Below are positions 44,706 to 53,719 of a stretch of 64,000 nucleotides of DNA, piece after piece. Numbering within the stretch: the stretch's first letter is position 1; the number at the start of each line of letters is the position of its first letter. A program made the position numbers and the translations under genes. Source of the stretch: Aquitalea denitrificans (GTDB lineage Bacteria > Pseudomonadota > Gammaproteobacteria > Burkholderiales > Chromobacteriaceae); assembly GCF_009856625.1 (NCBI RefSeq), contig NZ_CP047241.1, forward strand, positions 3,410,001 to 3,474,000, given 5' to 3'. Below the pieces are notes generated by a model, which saw only the letters and a list, made by a program, of their open reading frames with translations, was not told where the DNA came from and did no database searches.

Positions 44706-47534
44706 TTACTTGGCAATCGTCATGGCTTCTTCGACGAAGGACTTGAGCTGGGCAACGTGCTTGCTCATGTAGCCTACGGCCGGGGAAGCGGAGGACGGAC
44801 GACCAGCGAACGACAAGAACTGCTTGCCGATCAACAGACCTTCCAGGCGATGGCGGATCTGGTACCAGGCACCCTGGTTACGCGGCTCTTCCTGCACCCA
44901 CATCACTTCCTTGGCTTGCGGGAAGCGTGCCAGCTCGGCGGCTACCTGCTCGGTCGGGAAGGGATACAACTGCTCGATACGCACGATGGCAACGTCGTCT
45001 TCCACGCCCTTTTCCTTGCGACCGGCGGCCAGGTCGTAATACACCTGACCGGCACACAGCACCACGCGCTTCACTTTCTTCGGATCCTGCACCACGGCAT
45101 CGCCGATCACCGGGCGGAAGCTGCCGTTGGTGAAGTCTTCGATCGGGCTCATGGAGTCCTTGAAACGCAGCAGGCGCTTGGACAGGAAGATCACCAGCGG
45201 CTTGCGGTACGGACGCAGCACCTGACGGCGCAGCATGTGGAACATCTGGCTGGCCTCGGACGGCATCACGATCTGCATATTGTGCTCGGCGCACAGTTGC
45301 AGCCAGCGTTCCAGACGGGCGGAGGAGTGCTCCGGACCCTGACCATCGTAGCCGTGCGGCAGGATGGTGGTCAGGCCGCACAGACGGCCCCACTTGGTTT
45401 CGCCGGAGGAAATGAACTGGTCAATCGCCACTTGGGCGCCGTTGGCGAAGTCGCCGAACTGGGCTTCCCAGATCACCAGCTGGTCCGGAGCGGAACAGGC
45501 GTAGCCGTATTCATAGGCCAGCACTGCTTCTTCGTTCAGGATGGAGTCGATCACCAGGAATTCGGCCTGGTTGTCCGACATATTACGCAGCGGCACGTAG
45601 GAGCCTTGGTCCCAGCGTTCGCGGTTCTGGTCGTGCAGTACGGCGTGACGGTGGGAGAAGGTGCCACGGCCGGAGTCTTCGCCGGACAGGCGGACACCGA
45701 AACCATTGGTCACCAACGAAGCGTAGGCCAGGGTCTCGGCCATGCCCCAGTCGGCATTCTGTTCACCGGCAGCCATGGCCTTGCGTGCAGCCAGCACCTT
45801 TTGTACGGTGGGGTGCAGCTTGAAGCCTTCGGGCAGGGTGGTGAACTTCTCGGTCAGGCGCTGGATGTCGGCACGCGGCAGCGAGGTGTCGGTGGGGTGT
45901 GCCCAGTGGGTGCCCATATACTGGCTCCAGTCCAGGGCATGTTCGCGCTTGTAGTTGGTGAGCGCGGTCTGTTCCACGTGCTCGCCCTTGTCCAGCGCGT
46001 CGCGGTAGGCCTGGATCATGCCTTCGGCTTCCTCAGCCTTCACCACGCCCTCCTGTACCAGACGCTCGGCATACATGGCGCGCACGCCCTGATGCTTGGC
46101 AATCTTCTTGTACATCATCGGCTGGGTCAGGAAAGGATCATCACCTTCGTTGTGGCCCAGTTTGCGGTAGCAGACCAGGTCGATGACCACGTCCTTGTTG
46201 AACTGCATGCGGTAGTCCAGCGCAGCCTGCATTACATAGCAGACGGCTTCCGGATCATCTCCGTTCACGTGCAGGATAGGCGCTTCAACCATCTTGGCCA
46301 CATCGGTACAGTACAGCGTGGAACGCATGTCGCGCGTATCCGAGGTGGTGAAGCCAACCTGGTTGTTAATCACGATGTGGATGGTGCCGCCGGTACCGTA
46401 GCCGCGAGTCTGCGACAGGTTGAAAGTACCCTGGTTGACGCCCAGGCCGCCAAAGGCAGAGTCACCATGAATCAGCACCGGCACGGCGCACTTGCGCTCG
46501 TTATCCTTGCGACGGTCCTGACGGGCGCGTACCGAACCTTCCACCACCGGGTTGACGATTTCCAGGTGGGACGGGTTGAACGCCAGCGACACATGCATCG
46601 GGCCGTTGGCAGTCGGGATGTCGGATGAGAAGCCCATGTGGTACTTCACGTCGCCGGAGGCCATCTGCTGGGCGGCCTTGCCTTCGAATTCGGCAAACAG
46701 GTCACGCGGCAGCTTGCCCAGGGTGTTGACCAGCACGTTCAGACGGCCACGGTGGGCCATGCCGATGATCAGTTCCTGCACGCCCACCGAGGTAGCGTTG
46801 TGGATCAGGTGATCCAGCGCAGCGATGGTGGATTCGCCACCTTCCAGCGAGAAGCGCTTCTGGCCGACGTATTTGGTATGCAGATAGCGTTCCAGGGTCT
46901 CGGCCGCCGTGATCTGCTTGAGGATGCGCATTTTCTTGCCGGCGTCGTAGCGCGGGGTGGACAGATCGCCTTCAAAGCGCTTCTGCACCCAGTGCTTTTC
47001 GTCCGACTTGGTGATGTGCATGAACTCCAGGCCGATATTGCCGCAGTAGGTCTGCTTCAGACGCGACAGGATGTCGGACAGCGGCAGCTTTTGCGGGGCC
47101 ACCAGCGAGCCCACATTGAACTGCACCGCCATGTCGGCATCGGTCAGACCGTGCTTGTGCGGGTCCAGCTCTTGCAGGGTTTCCTGATCCATGCGCTTGA
47201 GCGGGTCGAGGTTGGCCTGACGGGAACCCAGTACGCGATAGGCCGAAATCAGCTTCAGCACACCCACCTGCTTCTGCATGGTTTCCCATTCGCCGCCGCT
47301 GCTGTTGCGTGGGCCGCTGGCCGGTTTCTTGGCCAGTTGAATGAAGGATTCCTGGATGGGCATGTGTGGTACATCGCGCTCGGCTGCGCCCGGTGCCTGG
47401 GCCAGCTTGTCGAAGTATTCACGCCATTCGGCCGGAACCGAATTCGCATCAGCGAGGTACTGTTCGTACAGTTCCTCGATGAACGGTGCATTCCCACCGA
47501 ACAGGTAGGAATGACTGTACATGGATTGCATCAT
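44706..47534 (-). CDS. sucA: 2-oxoglutarate dehydrogenase E1 component
   Basis: Thiamine-diphosphate enzyme decarboxylating 2-oxoglutarate. 942 aa: N-terminal E2-binding tail (MYSHSYLFGGNAPFIEELYEQYL), ThDP motif with HGDSAFGGLGVNQGTFNL ... HIVINNQVGFTTS, and the C-terminal transketolase-type pyrimidine domain. Start at 47534 has AAGGG 8 nt upstream; a second ATG follows. First gene of its own unit, downstream of the gltA terminator. Confidence 0.97.
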   Translation of the reverse strand: MMQSMYSHSYLFGGNAPFIEELYEQYLADANSVPAEWREYFDKLAQAPGAAERDVPHMPIQESFIQLAKKPASGPRNSSGGEWETMQKQVGVLKLISAYRVLGSRQANLDPLKRMDQETLQELDPHKHGLTDADMAVQFNVGSLVAPQKLPLSDILSRLKQTYCGNIGLEFMHITKSDEKHWVQKRFEGDLSTPRYDAGKKMRILKQITAAETLERYLHTKYVGQKRFSLEGGESTIAALDHLIHNATSVGVQELIIGMAHRGRLNVLVNTLGKLPRDLFAEFEGKAAQQMASGDVKYHMGFSSDIPTANGPMHVSLAFNPSHLEIVNPVVEGSVRARQDRRKDNERKCAVPVLIHGDSAFGGLGVNQGTFNLSQTRGYGTGGTIHIVINNQVGFTTSDTRDMRSTLYCTDVAKMVEAPILHVNGDDPEAVCYVMQAALDYRMQFNKDVVIDLVCYRKLGHNEGDDPFLTQPMMYKKIAKHQGVRAMYAERLVQEGVVKAEEAEGMIQAYRDALDKGEHVEQTALTNYKREHALDWSQYMGTHWAHPTDTSLPRADIQRLTEKFTTLPEGFKLHPTVQKVLAARKAMAAGEQNADWGMAETLAYASLVTNGFGVRLSGEDSGRGTFSHRHAVLHDQNRERWDQGSYVPLRNMSDNQAEFLVIDSILNEEAVLAYEYGYACSAPDQLVIWEAQFGDFANGAQVAIDQFISSGETKWGRLCGLTTILPHGYDGQGPEHSSARLERWLQLCAEHNMQIVMPSEASQMFHMLRRQVLRPYRKPLVIFLSKRLLRFKDSMSPIEDFTNGSFRPVIGDAVVQDPKKVKRVVLCAGQVYYDLAAGRKEKGVEDDVAIVRIEQLYPFPTEQVAAELARFPQAKEVMWVQEEPRNQGAWYQIRHRLEGLLIGKQFLSFAGRPSSASPAVGYMSKHVAQLKSFVEEAMTIAK

Positions 47535-47709
47535 TATTCGACCCTTTGTTATCTACGTACGTGTCTACGTTTGGCTACATTGCTGCGTGGAGAAAGCGTT
47601 GTGGAAAAGACGCAAGAAGGGCTTGTGGGGCAAATCCGTCTCCGTTTTTTCCGCAGCGCTCTATCGGCGTCTGTCGTGAAACTGCTGACTGTATTCTGTA
47701 AGACAAAGC

Positions 47710-47739
47710 AAAAAGTTGGCCGAAACGTGTCCGGCCAAC
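47710..47739 (-). terminator. gltA terminator
   Basis: On the minus strand GTTGGCCG ... CGGCCAAC is followed by TTTTTG. It separates sdhCDABE-gltA from odhA; the odhA promoter must lie in 47535-47709. Confidence 0.88.
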
Positions 47740-47752
47740 CTGTCACTGCTGA

Positions 47753-49042
47753 TTAGCGCTTGTCGATATCCACGATGTCACGGCGCGGAGCACCAGTGTA
47801 CAGCTGACGCGGACGGCCGATCTTCATCGCCGGATCAGAGATCATCTCGCTCCAGTGCGCGATCCAGCCCACGGTACGTGCCAGGGCGAAGATCGGGGTG
47901 AACATCGATACCGGGATGCCGATGGCGGACAGTACGATGCCGGAGTAGAAGTCTACGTTCGGATACAGCTTGCGCTCGATGAAGTACGGGTCTTCCAGGG
48001 CGATCTTTTCCAGCGCCATGGCCAACTTGAACTTAGGATCGTTGTGCAGGCCCAGTTCGTTCAGCACTTCGTCGCAGGTCTTCTTCATGATGGCGGCGCG
48101 CGGGTCCATGTTCTTGTACACGCGGTGGCCAAAGCCCATCAGCTTGTAACGCTTGTCCTTCACGCCTTGCATGAAGTCGGCCACATTGTCCACGCTGCCG
48201 ATTTCGTCCAGCATTTTCAGCACGGCCTCGTTGGCGCCACCGTGGGACGGACCCCACAGGCAGGCGATACCGGCGGCGATACATGCAAACGGGTTGGCAC
48301 CGGAGGAGCCAGCCAGACGCACGGTGGAGGTGGAAGCGTTCTGCTCGTGGTCGGCATGCAGGGTGAAGATGCGGTCCAGCGCGCGCGCCAGTACCGGGTT
48401 CACCTTGTATTCTTCACACGGGGTGGAGAACATCATGTGCAGGAAGTTTTCCGCATAGGTCAGGCCGTTTTTCGGGTAGGAGAACGGCAGGCCCTTGTTG
48501 TAGCGGTAGGCTTGTGCGGCAATGGTCGGCAGCTTGGCCACCAGACGGTGGGCAGAGATGCGACGGTGTTCCGGATTGGTGATGTCCAGCGAATCATGGT
48601 AGAAGGCGGACAGCGCGCCAACCACACCCACCATCACGGCCATCGGGTGTGCGTCACGACGGAAGCCCTTGAACAGGCTCATCAGCTGGTCGTGCAGCAT
48701 GTTGTGGCGCATCACGCCACGTTCGAATTCCTTGCGCTGGGCTGCGGTCGGCATTTCGCCGTTCAGCAGCAGGTAGCACACTTCCAGATAATCGCTCTTC
48801 TCTGCCAGCTGTTCGATCGGATAGCCGCGGTAGTAGAGCTGACCCAGATCACCGTCGATGAAGGTGATGGCGGACTCGCAGCTGGCGGTAGCCAGGAAGC
48901 CCGGGTCAAAGGTGAACATGCCGGTCTTGGAGAAGGCACGGATATCGACGACATCCGGACCCAGGGTGCCGGACAGTACCGGCATCTCCAGCGTGTCCTT
49001 GCCCTCGTTGTAAGCGAGCGTCACTTTGCGGTTAGTTTCCAC
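47753..49042 (-). CDS. gltA: Citrate synthase (type II, hexameric)
   Basis: 429 aa. Condenses oxaloacetate and acetyl-CoA. Catalytic regions: GPSHGGANEAVLKML (His), GFGHRVYKNMDPRA (His) and the VDFYSG Asp. The ELAYNEGKDTLEMPVLSGTLGPDVVDIR-like N-terminal domain is that of type II enzymes. Starts with GTG at 49042, with GGGAG 8 nt upstream. Last gene of the sdh unit. Confidence 0.96.
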   Translation of the reverse strand: METNRKVTLAYNEGKDTLEMPVLSGTLGPDVVDIRAFSKTGMFTFDPGFLATASCESAITFIDGDLGQLYYRGYPIEQLAEKSDYLEVCYLLLNGEMPTAAQRKEFERGVMRHNMLHDQLMSLFKGFRRDAHPMAVMVGVVGALSAFYHDSLDITNPEHRRISAHRLVAKLPTIAAQAYRYNKGLPFSYPKNGLTYAENFLHMMFSTPCEEYKVNPVLARALDRIFTLHADHEQNASTSTVRLAGSSGANPFACIAAGIACLWGPSHGGANEAVLKMLDEIGSVDNVADFMQGVKDKRYKLMGFGHRVYKNMDPRAAIMKKTCDEVLNELGLHNDPKFKLAMALEKIALEDPYFIERKLYPNVDFYSGIVLSAIGIPVSMFTPIFALARTVGWIAHWSEMISDPAMKIGRPRQLYTGAPRRDIVDIDKR

Positions 49043-49102
49043 AGCAATACTCCCAGTCAGTTTTGTGGTGTTGTAATCGTTTTTGGCCCTGCAACCTGCA
49101 AC

Positions 49103-49351
49103 TCAAACCGAGCGCAGGATCTCGATGATGGCGGCTTCTTCCGGATCGTCCAGATCAGCCTTGCCGTTCACCACATCCAGGAAGTCGGTGTCGGGCAAAT
49201 CGAGAATACGCTTGTAGGCGTCGATCTCCGCCGGGGAGAGTGAATCGAAGCGCTGGGCAAAAAACCGCTCCAGCACCAGATCCAGCTCCAGCAAGCCCCG
49301 GCGGGACCGCCAACGGATCCGCTTGAGTTCAATCGGATCGTAGGCGGTCAT
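49103..49351 (-). CDS. sdhE: Succinate dehydrogenase flavinylation factor SdhE
   Basis: 82-aa chaperone assisting covalent FAD attachment to SdhA. The conserved RIRWRSRRGLLELDLVLERF contains the RGxxE surface motif. ATG overlaps the sdhB stop (ATGA), a common betaproteobacterial arrangement. Confidence 0.94.
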   Translation of the reverse strand: MTAYDPIELKRIRWRSRRGLLELDLVLERFFAQRFDSLSPAEIDAYKRILDLPDTDFLDVVNGKADLDDPEEAAIIEILRSV

Positions 49352-50058
49352 ACTGCACGCTTGACCATCAGGTCTTTGATCTTGCCGATTGCCTTGGTGG
49401 GGTTCAGGCCCTTGGGGCAAACATCGACACAGTTCATGATGGTGTGGCAACGGAACAGACGGTACGGATCTTCCAGATTGTCCAGACGCTCGTTGATAGC
49501 GGTGTCACGCGTGTCCGCGATGAAGCGGTAGGCTGCAAGCAGACCGGCCGGACCAACGAACTTGTCCGGGTTCCACCAGAACGACGGGCAGCTGGTAGAA
49601 CAGCAGGCGCACAGAATGCACTCGTACAGGCCGTTGAGTTCTTCACGGTCTTCCGGGCTTTGCAGGCGCTCGCGTTCCGGCGGCGGCGTGTCGTTGATCA
49701 CGTACGGCTTGATCGAGTGGTATTGCTTGAAGAACTGGGTCATGTCGACGATCAGGTCACGCACCACCGGCAAACCCGGCAGCGGACGCAGCTCGATCGG
49801 CTGTTTCAGATCGCGGAAATCGGTCAGACAGGCCAGGCCGTTCTTGCCGTTGATGTTCATGGCGTCAGAGCCACATACACCCTCACGGCAGGAGCGACGG
49901 AAGGTGATGGTGTCATCCTTCACCTTCAGCTTGGTCAGCGCATCCAGCAACTTGCGGTCGGTGGAGTCCAGATCGACGCTGATGTCCTGCATGTAGGGCT
50001 TGGCATCCTTGTCCGGATCGTAACGGTAGATGCGGAATTTGACGGTTTCAGTAGTCAT
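49348..50058 (-). CDS. sdhB: Succinate dehydrogenase iron-sulfur subunit
   Basis: 236 aa with the 2Fe-2S ferredoxin cysteines (SCREGVCGSDAMNINGKNGLAC), the 4Fe-4S motif CILCACCSTSCPSFWWNPDKF and the 3Fe-4S cysteines in CHTIMNCVDVCPKGLNP. Start ATG at 50058. Confidence 0.97.
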   Translation of the reverse strand: MTTETVKFRIYRYDPDKDAKPYMQDISVDLDSTDRKLLDALTKLKVKDDTITFRRSCREGVCGSDAMNINGKNGLACLTDFRDLKQPIELRPLPGLPVVRDLIVDMTQFFKQYHSIKPYVINDTPPPERERLQSPEDREELNGLYECILCACCSTSCPSFWWNPDKFVGPAGLLAAYRFIADTRDTAINERLDNLEDPYRLFRCHTIMNCVDVCPKGLNPTKAIGKIKDLMVKRAV

Positions 50059-50071
50059 CTTGTTCAAGCCC

Positions 50072-51844
50072 TTAGTAGGAACGTGTCTTCAGCGCGATGG
50101 TGTCGACAGTCAGCGGTTGCAGGTTAACCGGCTTGTATTTCAGCTGGTTGCCTTCACGGCTCCACAGGGTGTGTTTCAGCCAGTTGGCATCGTCACGACC
50201 ATTCGGGGTTTCCGCGGTATCCGGTGCATCGTCACGCACGTGAGCGCCACGCGATTCGGTACGGGCATTGGCCGAGATCATGGTGGCCTTGGCCACTTCG
50301 ATCAGGTTTTCCAGTTCCAGAGCTTCGATGCGAGCCATGTTGAACACACTGGACTTGTCGGAAATTTCGGTCTTTTGAACCATCTTTTCCACTTCCAGAA
50401 TCTTCTCAACACCCTCAGCCAGCATGTCCTTGAAGCGGAACACGCCGCAGTGAGCCTGCATGGTGCGCTGCATTGCGGAACGGGCATCGTTCACGGCCAC
50501 GCCATTGGTCTGCTTGTTCAGACGTTCCACGCGCGCTACCGAACGCTCTACGTCGGCAGTCGACAGTTCCGGCAGTTCCAGCGGCTGGGTCTTGATGAAG
50601 TCGATCATCGAGTTGGCCGAGCTCTTGCCGAATACCAGCAGGTCGAGCAGGGAGTTGGTACCCAGGCGGTTGGCACCGTGCACCGAGGCGCAAGCGCATT
50701 CGCCAGCGGCGTAGAAGCCATGTACCGGCTTGCCTTCTACCACGACTTCGCCGTGGTAGTTGGTGGGAATGCCACCCATCTGGTAGTGACAGGTCGGCAC
50801 CACCGGGATCGGGGCCTTGATCGGGTCAACACCGGCAAACTTGATGGAGATTTCACGGATGCCCGGCAGCTTGGACATGATCACTTCGGGGTCGAGGTGA
50901 GTGATGTCCAGCAGCACGTGATCCTTGTTCGGGCCGCAACCACGACCTTCGTTGATCTCGGTCACCATGGCACGGGATACCACGTCACGCGAAGCCAGAT
51001 CCTTGGCATTCGGCGCATAGCGTTCCATGAAGCGCTCACCCGCGCTGTTGCGCAGAATGCCGCCTTCGCCACGGACACCTTCGGTAATCAGTACCCCGGC
51101 ACCGGCTACGCCAGTGGGGTGGAATTGCCAGAATTCCATGTCTTCCAGCGGGATGCCGGCACGTGCGGCCATGCCCAGGCCATCACCGGTGTTAATGAAG
51201 GCATTGGTGGAAGAAGCATAGATACGACCGGCGCCACCAGTGGCAAACAGGGTGGCCTTGGCCTGGAATACCACGATTTCCGAGGTTTCCATTTCCATGG
51301 CAATCACGCCCTGCACATTGCCGTCGGCATCGCGAATCAGGTCCAGTGCCATCCACTCTACAAAGAAGTGGGTATTGGCGCGGACATTGCGCTGGTACAG
51401 CGCGTGCAGCATGGCATGACCGGTACGGTCGGCGGCAGCACAGGCGCGACGCACCGGCTTTTCACCGAAGTTGGACATGTGGCCGCCGAACGGACGCTGG
51501 TAGATGGTGCCATCAGCGTTACGGTCGAACGGCATGCCGTAGTGTTCCAGCTCGGTCACCACCTTCGGTGCCTCGCGGCACATGAATTCGATGGCATCCT
51601 GGTCGCCCAGCCAGTCCGAACCCTTTACGGTGTCGTACATATGCCAGGTCCAGTGATCTTCCTCGGAGTTACCCAGGGAGGCGGACACACCACCTTGCGC
51701 GGCAACAGTGTGCGAGCGGGTGGGGAACACCTTGGACAGGACGGCAGTCTTCAGACCAGCTTCGGACAGTTGCAGGGCGGCACGCATGCCGGCACCACCT
51801 GCGCCAACGATTACTGCATCAAAATGACGAACAGGTACGCCCAT
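50072..51844 (-). CDS. sdhA: Succinate dehydrogenase flavoprotein subunit
   Basis: 590 aa. FAD domain AVIVGAGGAGMRAALQLSEAG, the covalent FAD histidine in PTRSHTVAAQGGVSASLGN, and the active-site HPTGVAGAGVLITEGVRGEGG and EGRGCG motifs. Its ATG shares one base with the sdhD stop (TAATG). Confidence 0.97.
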   Translation of the reverse strand: MGVPVRHFDAVIVGAGGAGMRAALQLSEAGLKTAVLSKVFPTRSHTVAAQGGVSASLGNSEEDHWTWHMYDTVKGSDWLGDQDAIEFMCREAPKVVTELEHYGMPFDRNADGTIYQRPFGGHMSNFGEKPVRRACAAADRTGHAMLHALYQRNVRANTHFFVEWMALDLIRDADGNVQGVIAMEMETSEIVVFQAKATLFATGGAGRIYASSTNAFINTGDGLGMAARAGIPLEDMEFWQFHPTGVAGAGVLITEGVRGEGGILRNSAGERFMERYAPNAKDLASRDVVSRAMVTEINEGRGCGPNKDHVLLDITHLDPEVIMSKLPGIREISIKFAGVDPIKAPIPVVPTCHYQMGGIPTNYHGEVVVEGKPVHGFYAAGECACASVHGANRLGTNSLLDLLVFGKSSANSMIDFIKTQPLELPELSTADVERSVARVERLNKQTNGVAVNDARSAMQRTMQAHCGVFRFKDMLAEGVEKILEVEKMVQKTEISDKSSVFNMARIEALELENLIEVAKATMISANARTESRGAHVRDDAPDTAETPNGRDDANWLKHTLWSREGNQLKYKPVNLQPLTVDTIALKTRSY

Positions 51845-52188
51845 TACAGCCCCCAGACAACTTTAACGGAATAGATGAAACAGGACACCAGCCACACGAT
51901 GGTGAAGGAGTGCAGCGCCAGGCGCAGGCCGGTCGGCTTGATGTAGTCCATCCACACATCGCGAATCCCCACCCATACGTGCAGGAATACTGCCAGCAGT
52001 GTGGTCTGGGTCAGTACCTGCACCCAGGTTTGTGCGAAGAAGTCTTTCCAGCCTGCATAGCTGGACGGCATGGTCAGCAGGAACAGTGCCAGTGCTACGG
52101 TATAGATCACCATGATGGTGGCCGTCACGCGCTGCATGACCCAGTCGCGCAAACCGTAGTGAGCGCCAATGACAGAGCGGTTTACCAT
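51844..52188 (-). CDS. sdhD: Succinate dehydrogenase membrane anchor SdhD
   Basis: 114 aa, three transmembrane helices, with GLRDWVMQRVTATIMVIYTV and the HVWVGIRDVWMDYI motif for heme b and quinone binding. Overlaps sdhC by 7 nt. Confidence 0.94.
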   Translation of the reverse strand: MVNRSVIGAHYGLRDWVMQRVTATIMVIYTVALALFLLTMPSSYAGWKDFFAQTWVQVLTQTTLLAVFLHVWVGIRDVWMDYIKPTGLRLALHSFTIVWLVSCFIYSVKVVWGL

Positions 52189-52556
52189 AGTGCTACCCCC
52201 AGAATCAGCGTCAGAGCCAGGCTCACCACCACCACAGTCTTGGCGGTAGCGCGAGCGGTTTGCAGTTCCAGACCCTTATGGATATCCAGGAACAGGAAAC
52301 GGATACCGGCACAGAAGTGATGCATGTAGGCCCACAGCAAGCCGATGAGGATGATCTTCATCAGCGGGTGCGCGACTACGGCACGGTAGGTTTCAAAGGA
52401 CTCTGCTGAACTGAGTGAACCATGTAGGAGGTAGATCAACAGCGGGAGGGAAAAGAAGAGCGCCACACCACTGACCCGGTGCAAGATCGAGACGATGCCC
52501 GGGATGGGCAGTCTGATCGTGGCCAGATCCAGGTGCTTCGGTCGTTGCTTCTGCAT
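52182..52556 (-). CDS. sdhC: Succinate dehydrogenase cytochrome b556 subunit SdhC
   Basis: 124 aa, three helices, signature RPKHLDLATIRLPIPGIVSILHRVSGVALF and the heme histidine in HHFCAGIRFLFLD. AAGGAAG precedes the ATG at 52556. First gene of the sdh unit. Confidence 0.95.
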   Translation of the reverse strand: MQKQRPKHLDLATIRLPIPGIVSILHRVSGVALFFSLPLLIYLLHGSLSSAESFETYRAVVAHPLMKIILIGLLWAYMHHFCAGIRFLFLDIHKGLELQTARATAKTVVVVSLALTLILGVALW

Positions 52557-52707
52557 ATGGCTTCCTTGGATGTATTTGAACCAAGTGGTTATCTCCGGGC
52601 CCCTGTCTGGAAGCCCGCCTGAAAGGTCCGCCCTTGTAGAAACCGGGTGGTCCCCCTCAATACTTAACATCATGCTGCCCGATGCTGCAGGGCAATATGA
52701 TCTGGAA

Positions 52708-52716
52708 ATTCTAGCA
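52708..52716 (-). promoter_or_regulatory. Candidate sdhC promoter (extended -10)
   Basis: TGCTAGAAT on the minus strand; extended -10 type with a poor -35. About 150 nt of leader would precede sdhC. Confidence 0.4.
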
Positions 52717-52754
52717 AAAATCACCCGGCTGCTGCCCGTTTTTTGCCTGACAAG

Positions 52755-52781
52755 CGACATTTGCATGTCGGCAGGCGACAT
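52755..52781. promoter_or_regulatory. Three CGACAT/ATGTCG half-sites upstream of sdhC
   Basis: CGACAT (52755-52760), ATGTCG (52765-52770) and CGACAT (52776-52781) alternate in orientation just behind the gntR coding end. The ATGTC arm is shared with the gntR/mdh palindrome, suggesting the same regulator. Confidence 0.4.
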
Positions 52782-53515
52782 CAACAGCCCTTTTGCAGCA
52801 ACGCCAGATCCCGACTCAGGCAATAGCGCTGCCGCCACTCCACCCGCTCGCCAACTGAGGAAACAGACAGGCGAAGCAAGCTCAACACCGGCTCCTCCAG
52901 CGCCGCCCCGGACAGGCCAAGCAAGTTGGCGTCCTCACGCGGCAACATCACGGCGCGGTACTGCTCACGACTCTCAACCACCCGCACGCCGAAGCGCTGT
53001 TGCAAGGTGGCATACACGCCCATGCCGGAGCGAAACCAGCGTGCCTCCATGCCATCAAAACGCTCGGCAGGCAGATAAGCCTCATCCAGCGCCACCGGCC
53101 TGCCCTGCCCGCGCCACAACTGGCGTACCCGGAACATCGGCGCATGCCGGCGCAACTGCAAGGCCACGGCCATGTCGTCACTGGCGTTCATGCGCGAGAT
53201 GGCCAGAAACTCGCAGCTCAACCTGTCCGGCACCTCGTCAAACACGCCGGGCGACTGCAACAGCGCATTACCCCAATCGCTGAGCACCGGGGCAACAAAA
53301 GTACCCTTGCCCTGCTGCCGATACAGCAAACCGTCGGCAACCAGTTCGGTGAGCGCCTTGCGGACTGTTCCCTGGCTGACGGACATCTCATCAGCCAAGT
53401 CCCACTCACTGGGCAAGGCATCATGCTCCAACCACTCGCCTTCGGCGATACGGCGCAGTAAAAACTGCTTGATCTGCACATACAGCGGCTGTCGACGTGG
53501 GGCATTTGCAATCAT
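52781..53515 (-). CDS. GntR-family (HutC subfamily) transcriptional regulator
   Basis: 244 aa: N-terminal winged HTH (about 10-75, LLRRIAEGEWLEHDALPSEWDLADEMSVSQGTVRKALTELV) and a C-terminal UTRA effector domain (about 90-240). I start at ATG 53515; ATG 53533 is possible. Lying between sdhC (same strand, downstream) and mdh (divergent), next to a palindrome of HutC type, it is a likely regulator of the citric-acid-cycle genes and of itself. Confidence 0.9.
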   Translation of the reverse strand: MIANAPRRQPLYVQIKQFLLRRIAEGEWLEHDALPSEWDLADEMSVSQGTVRKALTELVADGLLYRQQGKGTFVAPVLSDWGNALLQSPGVFDEVPDRLSCEFLAISRMNASDDMAVALQLRRHAPMFRVRQLWRGQGRPVALDEAYLPAERFDGMEARWFRSGMGVYATLQQRFGVRVVESREQYRAVMLPREDANLLGLSGAALEEPVLSLLRLSVSSVGERVEWRQRYCLSRDLALLQKGC

Positions 53516-53550
53516 GTAGTGGCTTTGTATCATCAAACAAATCAAGCGTA

Positions 53551-53573
53551 AAGACATGTCTTATATAAGACAT
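53551..53573. promoter_or_regulatory. GntR/HutC-type operator in the gntR-mdh region
   Basis: ATGTCTTATATAAGACAT (53556-53573) is a perfect 18-bp palindrome. An extra AAGACAT half-site (53551-53557) overlaps its left edge. Confidence 0.7.
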
Positions 53574-53719
53574 AAGAGTAAAGCAAGCATATCAGAATTT
53601 CTGATGGGGATTCCAGCCCCACATGGTCTACACTCCGTGATACACTCGCTTCACACTTATAGTGCAGAGCAACATCTGCAATTTGAGACAGTCTCGGATA
53701 TCTAAAGGAGAGTCCACCG

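Noticed and set aside
44460..46628. A 722-codon open frame on the plus strand, antisense to sucA and the start of sucB
   Set aside because: Its translation is His/Gly/Val-rich with no family resemblance and mirrors the codon bias of the sucA and sucB reading frames; it is an antisense by-product of GC-rich coding DNA.
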